A DNA stretch of 48,707 nucleotides from Nitrosomonas sp. Lineage in GTDB: Bacteria; Pseudomonadota; Gammaproteobacteria; Burkholderiales; Nitrosomonadaceae. The DNA lies in the NCBI GenBank assembly GCA_016721865.1, contig JADKHF010000026.1:1-48707 (forward strand), read 5' to 3'. The notes below the pieces were generated by a model. That model worked only from the letters and a program-made list of their open reading frames with translations. It was not told the DNA's origin and made no database searches. Below, piece after piece: positions 37,395 through 45,412 of the stretch (its first letter is position 1; each line of letters begins with the position of its first letter). The position numbers were made by a program, and so were the translations under genes.

Positions 37395-37928
37395 TCACTC
37401 AATCTTTGTAACAAACTGAAAGCTTTCTGCAAACTCACCATGAACAGGTGTTACACCAAGACTCTCACAGCAGTACTGAACAAACCGCCGCGCATTTCCA
37501 TACAACACCGGTATCAGTACATGCAGAGCATTGAAGTGATCTGAAATTTCAGCATAGTTAATACCATAATCGTGCGCTGCAAGATTACGGGTTGTTCGAC
37601 AGAGCTGCCATGACTCAATTGATTCGATTATTCCGGCCTTCTCATAAAATGACAATGTTTTAAGAAAGATATCGCTCTGCTCACCTGATAATATTGCAGC
37701 ATGGCGCAAAGCTGCACCCAGCGTATCCTGTAACTTCGAGAACCTTTCATTGATGGAAGAAAGCGACTCAAACAACGCAATATCCTTCTTGTGATTCTCC
37801 AAGTGCTCACTCGTCAGAGGCCATACAATCTTCTGGTCAGAAGCATCTAAAAAGAAAACGCAGCGCTGAATTGCTTCAAGTAAAACAGCCAAATGCTGTT
37901 GTTCAGCCTGAAGTGCGTCAGCACTCAT
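37395..37928 (-). CDS. HEPN-domain toxin of pair 6
   Basis: A 177-residue protein, more diverged than the others, with RFSKLQDTLGAALRHAAIL and RTTRNLAAHDYGIN, which keeps R-x4-H-x-Y. The LQDxxG block ties it to pairs 1, 4 and 5. The start MSADALQAEQQHL overlaps the MNT stop by four bases. Confidence 0.83.
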   Translation of the reverse strand: MSADALQAEQQHLAVLLEAIQRCVFFLDASDQKIVWPLTSEHLENHKKDIALFESLSSINERFSKLQDTLGAALRHAAILSGEQSDIFLKTLSFYEKAGIIESIESWQLCRTTRNLAAHDYGINYAEISDHFNALHVLIPVLYGNARRFVQYCCESLGVTPVHGEFAESFQFVTKIE

Positions 37929-38227
37929 GGCACAACACTCAAACGCACAGCTTGCAAATAAGCAATTGTTTGAAACGGTGTTGGGTCAGTGTTTCTCACA
38001 TGAATCAAGATATCCACCGGCAAGCCAAGCGCTTGCTCCAACCCCATTTTCATTTTTGCCTGTTCGATTCTGGAAAGATGCCGGTCCACCTCCAGAAGAA
38101 TATCAACATCCCCACCTCTAGCTTGATCATTCAAGCGGGAACCGAATAGATACACCGACGACGTATCACCGGCAAAATGAGATATCGCCTGAGTAATGAT
38201 TTGAATTTGTTGTGCCGTCAATCGCAT
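37925..38227 (-). CDS. MNT nucleotidyltransferase antitoxin of pair 6
   Basis: From the ATG at 38227 (MRLTAQQIQIITQAISHF), 100 residues with YLFGSRLNDQARGGDVDILL and LPVDILIHVRN. The catalytic motif is intact. A longer frame from 38263 starts inside the IS630 end and is an artefact. The IS630 copy B target site lies only nine bases upstream of this ATG, so the native ribosome site and promoter have been cut away. Confidence 0.85.
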   Translation of the reverse strand: MRLTAQQIQIITQAISHFAGDTSSVYLFGSRLNDQARGGDVDILLEVDRHLSRIEQAKMKMGLEQALGLPVDILIHVRNTDPTPFQTIAYLQAVRLSVVP

Positions 38228-38237
38228 GTTTTTGCTA

Positions 38238-39403
38238 GTGTAGTGTCTCTCAAATGTTTGCACATTTAGACTGTGGCCTGTGACTCCATCATGGCGTTGC
38301 GGGCACGCTGAATTTTTCGCAAAATTTCTTCCCCCTTGGCATTCCAGACGTAACGTTTTGGATTTTGATTGCGGTCAGCCAAATAGGTGAGAATTTTATC
38401 GGCCAATTCCTTAACTGAAGCAAAGCTGCCACTGACGATCTGGTCAGTCAGATCGCGGAAAAAACGTTCGACCAGGTTAAGCCATGAGGACGAAGTTGGC
38501 GTGAAGTGCATGTGGAATCTGGAATGCTTGGCCAGCCATGCTTTTACCTCGGGATGCTTGTGGGTTGCGTAATTGTCGGCGATCAGATGAATATCCAAAT
38601 CTTTTGGTGTTTCCCGCTCGATTTTCTTGAGGAACGCCAGCCATTCCTGATGCCGGTGTTGTTTGGCGATGGTTGTGATCAGTTTACCCTCCAGATAGTT
38701 TAGCGCAGCAAACAAAGTCAAAGTGCCATGGCGAATATAATCGTGCGTTGTGGTCTTGATATGTCCGATGCCCAGCGGCAATCCCGGCTGGGTGCGCTCC
38801 AGCGCCTGACACTGTGATTTCTCGTCGCAGCACAGCAAGGCTTTTCCGGTGGATTGAGATACAGACCGATGACATCCCAGAATTTTTCCTCGAATGCGTG
38901 TCATTCGACAGCTTGAAGGTTCGGGTCAGATGCGGCTTGATGTCTGCCCAAGCGCTGCACGCTGGCCTTCGAAATACCCGCCGCTCGCGCCATAGTGCGG
39001 CAACTCCAGCGTCCCAGGTTGGCGGGCGGACGCGTTACTGTCTCCAGCACTTTCTTGACCACCACATCGGGCAATGAAGGCTTGCGGCCACGCCAGTGCG
39101 TCGGTGAGACCGGCCAACCGTTCTTGCCGAAGCGCTGACACCAGTGACTCACCGTCACACGTGTCACCCCAGCTTTCGCACCGATGGCTTCCGCGTATGC
39201 CCCTCAGCCGCCAGCAAAATGATTTGAGCGCGTTGCCGATCCCGTACTGACACGGTGCTGGCGCGTAACCGCCTGTTCAGCTCTCGTCTCTCTTCCTCTT
39301 CAAGTACAATCTTCCTCTTTGCCATGATTCGCTCCTCAAAACAGTTCGTGCTTCAAGTATAAGCAAAATCAGGAAATGTAAATTCATTTGCAGGACACTA
39401 CAC
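38238..39403 (-). mobile_element. IS630-family insertion sequence, copy B
   Basis: A 1166-bp element with ends GTGTAGTGTC and GACACTACAC and perfect TA on both sides (38236-38237 and 39404-39405). The transposase is on the - strand, starting MAKRKIVLEEEERRELNRRL at about 39323. It is broken near 39195 and again near 38940. The catalytic part is open from 38904: LCCDEKSQCQALERTQPG with the first Asp, LIADNYATHKHPEV with the second and SSWLNLVERFFRDL with the Glu. It is less damaged than copy A but also non-autonomous as read. Confidence 0.93.
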
Positions 39404-39454
39404 TAGTTCTCAGTTCTGGCAACCGAAATAATACACCATAAAACCGATGCGTCA

Positions 39455-39877
39455 CTATCGCTTATGTATTCTACAATTCCACCACTGTCGCAACACATGC
39501 CAAACAAAAATTGGCGCCGATACAAACATCCGGCGCCAAAGCCTTCGAGGCTGTTGAATCAGCCTTGGCAGCCATTCCAGTCCAAACCGTTGAAAAACCG
39601 GATGGGAACGTTTCACCTGCCCGGTATAAAAATCGAATACTGCGCCGATCGCTGCCGCGAACTTTACATTCAAACGAGCGCGGTTTTCAAAAATCCATTT
39701 CTCCTGCTTGGGCGCCGTCATACCCACCCACAACACATCCGGTGCGGCAACATCAATACCAACCACGCAGGTTATTTCGTTCATCATTCGTACCCGCCTC
39801 GTATGCAGGCTCTGTCTGCCAGGCAGTCGGCCCAAGTTACCGTTCGGTTTGATTGAATGAGAAATGAACCGCAGCAC
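39455..39877 (-). pseudogene. WecG/TagA/CpsF glycosyltransferase, C-terminal fragment
   Basis: Homology starts around residue 40 with DVLWVGMTAPKQEKWIFENR and continues AAIGAVFDFYTGQVKRSHPV and RFGLEWLPRLIQQPRRLWRR, the C-terminal half of the family that adds N-acetylmannosamine-type sugars to lipid carriers. The first half is absent; the sequence to the right is a different fragment and an RAYT-derived element. The deletion therefore seems linked to those repeats. Confidence 0.83.
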
Positions 39878-39986
39878 CTATCTGACCCACAGATTCATAG
39901 ACCTATTGTCCAGCCGATGTCTTGCGGTTCTCCTGCTCATCACCACTATTGTAGTGCTTTTTGCTGGCGGTGTCAATATACGAGGT
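39864..39986 (+). pseudogene. Possible 5' fragment of a membrane-protein gene
   Basis: The + strand reads MNRSTYLTHRFIDLLSSRCL then AVLLLITTIVVLFAGGVNI, a short cytoplasmic head and one membrane helix, like the start of a transporter. It is cut at the RAYT-derived element at 39987. Family unknown; it may be chance. Confidence 0.35.
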
Positions 39987-40209
39987 CCATAACCAGGAAT
40001 TCTTATTCTTGCGAACAATAGAACAATAGCACCAGCCATCGTTCCTTGGATGCAATTGATAGTACTCTCCGATTTCTCGTTGGCTGTACGCACCTGTTTT
40101 GTAAGCGGCAATGAGCGCCATTCTCCGGCCATTGTGTTGCGCGGCGATCTCCTCGCGATGTTACGTGATAAAGCGTATTCGGAAATTCTAATCAGAGTGG
40201 TCTTGTCAA
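39987..40209 (-). repeat. RAYT-derived short element, copy 5
   Basis: Same layout as the other copies. The ATG has become TTG (CAA at 40207-40209). It begins the long direct repeat shared with 44106-45147. Confidence 0.8.
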
Positions 40210-40390
40210 AGTCCGCAGCAGACACTCAATTTTCTTGATTCGCGACCCAGCCCCTTCTCGCGCCCCTTTTCTCCAACAATTCTCCGGAAAGACCAGGACG
40301 ATTCGGAATAATCGTTATTCAATTGCAATGAAGCTGCGGAGTTCTTGAAGATAAAAAGTTACTTGAGATGATCCTTCATCCGGCGCCCAA

Positions 40391-40426
40391 GCCCGGTAGG
40401 ATCTGCCGACCGCAAGGAGGCGCATC
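40391..40426. repeat. REP-like sequence flanking RAYT gene A, left
   Basis: GCCCGGTAGGATCTGCCGAC followed by CGCAAGGAGGCGCATC. The inverse is found at 41147-41182, on the other side of the gene. Confidence 0.75.
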
Positions 40427-40439
40427 GGTTGTATCATTC

Positions 40440-41108
40440 AAGCCCCTCGATATCATAATCTTCATGATTTCCCCAATTCGCGGGATAGACGCCTTGTTCA
40501 ACATAACGATGAAAACTGGAATAAGGCCAATCACTTGTTCTTTTGCCCAGCCATGTTTAACAGGATTCCAATGAATATAATCGACATGCCGGTTAAAATC
40601 ATTTTGGTCACGTAAAAGATGCTCCCAGAATCGACGTTGCCATATTCCCCTTTCCCGGCGAGATTTCCGGCTGGTAGAAATTCTTTCTCCTTTTGCTATG
40701 TGACGGGAAAAGTAACCTTTCAACAGTTTCCATCGGGTTGAAAAATCTGCATCGGCCTGTGGTAGCGTCCAGATACAGTGTAAGTGATCCGGCAAAATAA
40801 CGACGGCATCCATGCGAAAAGGGTAGCGCTGTTTTGTGTATTCAAATGCGCTACGTAGTAAAGGGCACTTCTAAAAATTCAAAGTTCCAAACAAAACGAG
40901 GCGCGAGCAAAAAATGGTGACGCAGCATATAATTGATATGTAAGGAAACATTTTTTGTGAGCAACAAAGTGTTGTGACGAAATTTGGATTTTTAGAAGTG
41001 CCCTAAATCAATTTTCTCGACTAATAGCCGATTGGTCTTGCGTTCGGCAAGATTGACCGTAAAAAACCAGGAACCTCCGGGAATATAGGCACGCCGGTAT
41101 TCTGTCAT
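40440..41108 (-). pseudogene. REP-associated tyrosine transposase (RAYT) A, interrupted by a MITE
   Basis: The start at 41108 reads MTEYRRAYIPGGSWFFTVNL then AERKTNRLLVEKI. The frame is broken by the 141-bp element at 40863-41003, then continues MDAVVILPDHLHCIWTLPQA, with the HUH-type metal motif (HLH), and HVDYIHWNPVKHGW, with the catalytic tyrosine. A slip near 40530 spoils the end; repaired, it would finish near 40440 with ...YDIEGLE. Intact RAYTs cut and join single-stranded REP sequences. It is flanked by inverted REP-like sequences, a complete REPtron layout. Copy B is at 44540-45073. Confidence 0.85.
40863..41003. repeat. MITE-like element, family B, complete copy (141 bp)
   Basis: GGGCACTTCTAAAAATTC at the left and GGATTTTTAGAAGTGCCC at the right are terminal inverted repeats. 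Comparison with RAYT copy B, which lacks it (CTACGTAGTAAATCGATTTT at 44963), gives a clean empty site. Confidence 0.9.
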
Positions 41109-41146
41109 TTTGTTTGTTTTCCTGTTTTTAAACTATCTCTTGATTG

Positions 41147-41182
41147 ATGCGCCTCCTTGCGGTCGGCACATCCTACCGGGCT
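41147..41182. repeat. REP-like sequence flanking RAYT gene A, right
   Basis: GATGCGCCTCCTTGCGGTCG followed by GCACATCCTACCGGGC, the inverse of 40391-40426. The same sequence follows RAYT B at 45112-45147. Confidence 0.75.
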
Positions 41183-41335
41183 GAATAACTGTCATTTCGA
41201 GCGTAGCGAGAAATCTATGGTATTGATTGCCAAAGATTCCTCACTTTGTTCGGAATGACCTATGAGGGTTATTCAGAGTTTCCCTAATAGTCAATGCATA
41301 GATTTCTCGCTACGCTCGAAATGACACTTATTCAG
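41181..41335. repeat. Large inverted repeat (arms ~45 bp) with GTCATTTCGAG ends
   Basis: The left arm at 41181-41226 starts CTGAATAACTGTCATTTCGA. The right arm at 41291-41335 ends CGAAATGACACTTATTCAG. The middle carries a second, shorter copy of the same motif (TTCGGAATGACC). It would form a long hairpin downstream of fic on the - strand and could act as its terminator. Confidence 0.8.
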
Positions 41336-41371
41336 AGTTACCTTAACTGAGAAGACCTACAAATTGCCCGC

Positions 41372-42910
41372 TCACTCCGGAGATATTGTCATTTGTTGGC
41401 TGACCAGTCTATCAAGCAGGATGGCAAAGAGACGAATGTCACCCTCCACCGAAGCTTTCTCCAGTGCCGCCATATACTCACTGCGCACCGGCATCGTAAC
41501 TATTGTCCAGGGCCAACCACCACGCGCCAGCATCAAATTCAGAATGAAACGTGCCAACCGGCCATTACCGTCCATATACGGGTGGATAAATACAAACACA
41601 AAATGTCCAAGTACGGCTTGCACCGACGGCTCCGGCTCGGCGCTAAGCAAATCAAAAAGAAGGGACATCGCAGCGCGTACCCCCTCTGGTGGCAACGGCA
41701 CGTGCATCGAGTTTCGGATAAATACCTGGCTGGAGCGCCAGCCCGCCAAGTCTGATGGTTTGAGAATACCGGCCTGAACTGAAGGCGACCATAAAGCCCG
41801 AAACCATCCGGGCAGGTTCTGCTGCAGAATTTCTCCGGCATTTTCTCCGGCAAGCACAGACACGAGGCTTTCACGTACTTTCAGGTGTGCCTCGTAGTAG
41901 CCTCGGGCAGCCAGGATATTGCGATCCCTCTTGTCCTGCTCGTTGCTATCCGGAGACCACTTCCCCTGACGTACCTTGTCGATGAGCTCTGCCGTCACCT
42001 GGTATCCCTCGATGGACAGGGAATGATAGGCATCGGCAAGATAGCGTTCTTCAGCTTCGAGAAGATAGGCAGCGGCGGCCGGAAGTGGCTGTAGCGGCAC
42101 GGACCACACATCAAGCACCTGCTGACGCATATCTTCCCACATAGCCCGGATGCGCCCGCAGTAAGGCGATTCAGGACGTAGCCTGACCGGCGCAACCGGT
42201 ATTGCAAACGGATTGGTTTCGACCACCACATAACCCGCAGATCGCATACTGCCAGCGATTTCATCGGCCATTGCTTCTCGGCCAACAGCTCGCAACCCCC
42301 CTGCAAGACGTCCGGCAATGACGGAATGATCTCCATCCAGCAACAGCCGGCTGAGTTGTGAAACGTCCCGCAATTGCTCAAGCGACAGCCTGAGAGTGAG
42401 CGGATCAGACTGCCACATATTCGGAGTCGCCCGAAGAATCGCAGCTTCCAGGCTGAGCACGCGCAGCCCTTGGGCTACAGTTCGACTGGAACTGGCAGCA
42501 AAATCCTTCGCTCTGTAATCAAACAGCGACATGCCCGCCGGTAAGGACAAGCTGTTGTTATGCCCCAGCAAAGCGTGAATCTGAATCTGACGAGGCAAGC
42601 TTGTGCTCCCGGTATGCAGCAACAAGGACAGCTCGGGATTAACGTACCAATCTTCACCAAAACGCTCATCGCAATAGCCACGAATGAAATCGCGTACCGA
42701 AGCAAACCATGTAGCCGTATCCCCATCCAACTCATCGGGGCGAGCAGATATATACCAACCCTTGATTATGGGCTTCAGATAGCCATTGTTCGTCAAGCGA
42801 GTCAGATGCGTGCGGGTCAGGTCGGCTGAGCGCAGCACTTGCTTCCCGGATCGCTGCAGCACCTCCAGCCTGGTCAGTGATTCGGCCAGCTTTTCATTCG
42901 GAGTTGCCAT
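41372..42910 (-). CDS. Fic-domain protein with N-terminal winged-helix-like region
   Basis: A 512-residue protein from the ATG at 42910 (MATPNEKLAESLTRLEVLQR). Residues ~20-60 (VLRSADLTRTHLTRLTNNGY then LKPIIKGWYI) look like the winged-helix N-terminus of AbiEi-type antitoxins. The Fic domain is C-terminal, with HPYMDGNGRLAR at about 443-454 (family HPFxxGNGR; Phe is Tyr). SLSIEG near residue 300 fits the (S/T)xxxE(G/N) inhibitory motif placed before the Fic core, so the protein probably restrains itself. Fic enzymes transfer AMP from ATP to target proteins. No separate antitoxin gene is beside it. Confidence 0.9.
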   Translation of the reverse strand: MATPNEKLAESLTRLEVLQRSGKQVLRSADLTRTHLTRLTNNGYLKPIIKGWYISARPDELDGDTATWFASVRDFIRGYCDERFGEDWYVNPELSLLLHTGSTSLPRQIQIHALLGHNNSLSLPAGMSLFDYRAKDFAASSSRTVAQGLRVLSLEAAILRATPNMWQSDPLTLRLSLEQLRDVSQLSRLLLDGDHSVIAGRLAGGLRAVGREAMADEIAGSMRSAGYVVVETNPFAIPVAPVRLRPESPYCGRIRAMWEDMRQQVLDVWSVPLQPLPAAAAYLLEAEERYLADAYHSLSIEGYQVTAELIDKVRQGKWSPDSNEQDKRDRNILAARGYYEAHLKVRESLVSVLAGENAGEILQQNLPGWFRALWSPSVQAGILKPSDLAGWRSSQVFIRNSMHVPLPPEGVRAAMSLLFDLLSAEPEPSVQAVLGHFVFVFIHPYMDGNGRLARFILNLMLARGGWPWTIVTMPVRSEYMAALEKASVEGDIRLFAILLDRLVSQQMTISPE

Positions 42911-43054
42911 AAACAATCTCGCCTCATAGCACGTTTATTACGCTTTACGATAGCAAGTTTATAGAGACTCGTCAAAGGAAGTTTATTGCGTCGCGCGACG
43001 GCACGTGAAAAGCACTGTGAACGAAAGAACGGAGTCACAAGATCGGAATCAGGT

Positions 43055-43269
43055 CCATAACAAAGAATTCTTATTCTTGTGAAGAGTAACCCCAACCATC
43101 GTTCGTTGGATGCAATTGATAGTACTCCCCGATTTCTCGTTGGCTGTATGCACCTGTTTTGTAGGCGGCAATGATCGCCATTCTCCGGCCTTTGTGTTGC
43201 GCGACGATCTCCTCGCGATGTTACGTGATAAAGCGCATTCGGAAATTCTAATCGGAGTGGTCTTGTCAA
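43055..43269 (-). repeat. RAYT-derived short element, copy 6
   Basis: It reads TRPLRLEFPNALYHVTSRGD from a TTG at 43269, then passes into the C-terminal codons out of frame. It lies between fic and the divergent vapBC pair. Confidence 0.8.
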
Positions 43270-43343
43270 AGTCCGCAGCAGACACTCAATTTTCTTGATT
43301 TGCGACCTGCCCCCTTTCTCCTACATCAGAAACTGATGTCAAT

Positions 43344-43356
43344 CACATAGTATGTG
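43344..43356. promoter_or_regulatory. Palindrome, likely VapB/FitA operator
   Basis: CACATAGTATGTG is a perfect 13-base palindrome 36 bases before the antitoxin ATG, next to a TATGTGCTATCAT region that could hold a -10 box. Ribbon-helix-helix antitoxins bind such sites to autoregulate. Confidence 0.55.
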
Positions 43357-43392
43357 CTATCATTGATTTCACATAATAAGGAGTGAAGTCAA

Positions 43393-43632
43393 ATGTCTGT
43401 TGTTACTGTTCGTAATTTGCCCGAAGAAACGCATCGCGCGCTTAAGCTGCGTGCTGCTCAGCATGGACGTAGCACCGAAGCTGAAATCCGGGAAATTCTA
43501 GAAGAGGCAGTGCGTCCCAGGACGCGTGTCAAAATCGGATCTGAACTTGCTGCTTTTGGGCAATCCTTTGGTGGGGTTAATTTTAACGATACTCGTGATC
43601 AGACGCCGACTGACCCGGCAGTGTTCGAATGA
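43393..43632 (+). CDS. Ribbon-helix-helix antitoxin (FitA/VapB-like)
   Basis: A 79-residue protein: MSVVTVRNLPEETHRALKLR then AAQHGRSTEAEIREILEEAV is an Arc-type ribbon-helix-helix domain. The polar tail (GVNFNDTRDQTPTDPAVFE) should wrap the toxin. AAGGAGTG provides the ribosome site. It overlaps the toxin gene by four bases. Confidence 0.92.
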   Translation: MSVVTVRNLPEETHRALKLRAAQHGRSTEAEIREILEEAVRPRTRVKIGSELAAFGQSFGGVNFNDTRDQTPTDPAVFE

Positions 43633-44054
43633 TCATCCTGGATACGAATGTCATATCCGAACCGATGAAACCCAACGGCAATCCCGCCGTGCAAGCTTGG
43701 CTTGATCGGCAGACGGCCGAGACACTCTATCTGACAGCAACAAGCCTTTCCGAATTGCTGGTCGGCATTGAAATCCTGCCAGATGGCAAACGTAAAGAAG
43801 GACTTGATACCGCACTGAGGAAACTGATGGAGAGGCTTTTTGAGTCGCGCATACTATCATTCGATCAACAGGCTGCAGTAGCATATGCGCCCATAGTCGG
43901 TCGAGCTAGGACTAACGGTTGCCTCATCTCTGTGGCAGATGGTCAGATTGCCGCAATCGCGGTCATACATGGATTCACCATAGCGACGCGAGATACTGAG
44001 CCTTTTGTTGCCGCCGGAGTGCCTGTCATCAATCCTTGGCAAGAACGATCTTAG
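43629..44054 (+). CDS. PIN-domain ribonuclease toxin (FitB/VapC-like)
   Basis: A 141-residue PIN protein: MIILDTNVISEPMKPNGNPA with the first Asp, TATSLSELLVGIEILP with the conserved Glu, ISVADGQIAAIA with the third acidic residue and ATRDTEPF with the fourth. Characterised VapC toxins cut tRNA or rRNA. The module is intact and lies between the two long direct repeats. Confidence 0.93.
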   Translation: MIILDTNVISEPMKPNGNPAVQAWLDRQTAETLYLTATSLSELLVGIEILPDGKRKEGLDTALRKLMERLFESRILSFDQQAAVAYAPIVGRARTNGCLISVADGQIAAIAVIHGFTIATRDTEPFVAAGVPVINPWQERS

Positions 44055-44105
44055 CCTGAACATTGCATAAACAGGACAAATAGCTCACGGAAATAGGGAG
44101 CTGGG

Positions 44106-44316
44106 CCATAACAAAGAATCCTTATTCTTGCGAAGAGTAGCCCCAACCATCATTCGTTGGATGCAATTGATAGTACTCTCCGATTTCTCGTTGGCTGTAT
44201 GCACCTGTTTTGTGCTGCGGCAATGATCGCCATTCGGCCTTTATGTTGCGTGGCGATCTCCTCGCGGGGTTAAGTGAAAGCGCATTCGGAAATTCTAATC
44301 AGAGTGGTCTTGTCAA
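44106..44316 (-). repeat. RAYT-derived short element, copy 7
   Basis: It shares with copy 8 small additional deletions (GTGCTGCGGCAATGATCGCC and a GGGGTTAAGTGAAAG segment), so copies 7 and 8 form their own sublineage. It begins the second long direct repeat. Confidence 0.8.
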
Positions 44317-44539
44317 AGTCCGCGGCAGACACTCAATTTTCTTGATTCGCGACCCAGCCCCTTTCTCGCGCCCCTTTTTCTCCAACAATTCTCCGGAAAG
44401 ACCAGGACGATTCGGAATAATCGTTATTCAATTGCAATGAAGCTGCGGAGTTCTTGAAGATAAAGAGTTGCTTGAGATGATCCCTCATCCGGCGCCCAAG
44501 CCCGGTAGGATGTGCCGACCTCAAGGAAGCGCATCGGTT

Positions 44540-45073
44540 GTATCATTCAAGCCCCTCGATATCATAATCTTCGTGATTTCCCCAATTCTCTGGATAGACA
44601 CCTTGTTCAACATAACGATGAAAACTGGAATAAGGCCAATCGCTTACTCTTTCTGCCCAGCCATGTTTAACAGGATTCCAATGAATATAATCGACATGCC
44701 GGTTAAAATCATTTTGGTCACGTAAAAGATGCTCCCAGAATCGACGTTGCCATATTCCCCTTTCCCGGCGAGATTTCCGGCTGGTAGAAATTCTTTCTCC
44801 TTTTTGCTATGTGACGGGAAAAGTATCCTTTCAACAGTTTCCATCGGGTTGAAAAATCTGCATCGGCCTGTGGTAGCGTCCAGATACAGTGTAAGTGATC
44901 CGGCAAAATAACGACGGCATTCATGCGAAAAGGGTAGCGCTGTTTGGTGTATTCAAATGCGCTACGTAGTAAATCGATTTTCTCGACTAATAGCCGATTG
45001 GTCTTGCGTTCGGCAAGATTGACCGTAAAAACCAGGAACCTCCGGGAATATAGGCACGCCGGTATTCTGTCAT
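44540..45073 (-). pseudogene. REP-associated tyrosine transposase (RAYT) B, frameshifted
   Basis: The start at 45073 is the same as in copy A. It contains LPDHLHCIWTLPQADADFST and WKLLKGYFSRHIAK, then a slip near 44805 in a TTTTT run, before the catalytic tyrosine region. It lacks the MITE of copy A. A further slip near 45030 (AAAA run) separates the first codons. REP-like sequences flank it at 44501-44536 and 45112-45147. Confidence 0.83.
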
Positions 45074-45150
45074 TTTGTTTGTTTTCCTGTTTTAAAACTA
45101 TTTCTTGATTGATGCGCCTCCTTGCGGTCGGCACATCCTACCGGGCTGGG

Positions 45151-45361
45151 CCATAACAAAGAATCCTTATTCTTGCGAAGAGTAACCTTAACCATCATTC
45201 GTTGGATGCAATTGATAGCACTCTCCGATTTCTCGTTGGCTGTATGCACCTGTTTTGTGCTGCGGCAATGATCGCCATTCGGCCTTTATGTTGCGTGGCG
45301 ATCTCCTCGCGGGGTTAAGTGAAAGCGCATTCGGAAATTCTAATCGGAGTGGTCTTGTCAT
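45151..45361 (-). repeat. RAYT-derived short element, copy 8
   Basis: It starts MTRPLRLEFPNAL at 45361 and ends with YSQREIGECYQLHPTNDG codons. Almost identical to copy 7. It lies at the end of the broken glycosyltransferase gene. Confidence 0.8.
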
Positions 45362-45412
45362 AGTTCGCAGCGTACAAACAATTTTCCTGGATCGCGACCT
45401 GAACATCCACCA

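Larger units (their letters stand above)
44106..45147. repeat. Long direct repeat of 39987-41182 (~1.04 kb)
   Basis: The order RAYT-derived element, GGAAAGACCAGGACGATTCG segment, REP-like sequence, RAYT gene, REP-like sequence is the same as at 39987-41182, nearly base for base. The left copy is longer by the 141-bp MITE. Together they bracket fic and vapBC. Confidence 0.9.

Noticed and set aside
27201..45361. CRISPR array or Cas genes in the defence-like island
   Set aside because: Repeats here are 140-560 bp and irregularly spaced with genes between; no 20-40 bp repeats with regular spacers and no Cas motifs were seen.
27201..45361. Integrated prophage or conjugative element carrying the TA modules
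   Set aside because: No integrase, structural phage genes, relaxase, tRNA or att-like direct repeat was found; only IS, RAYT and MITE elements are visible.
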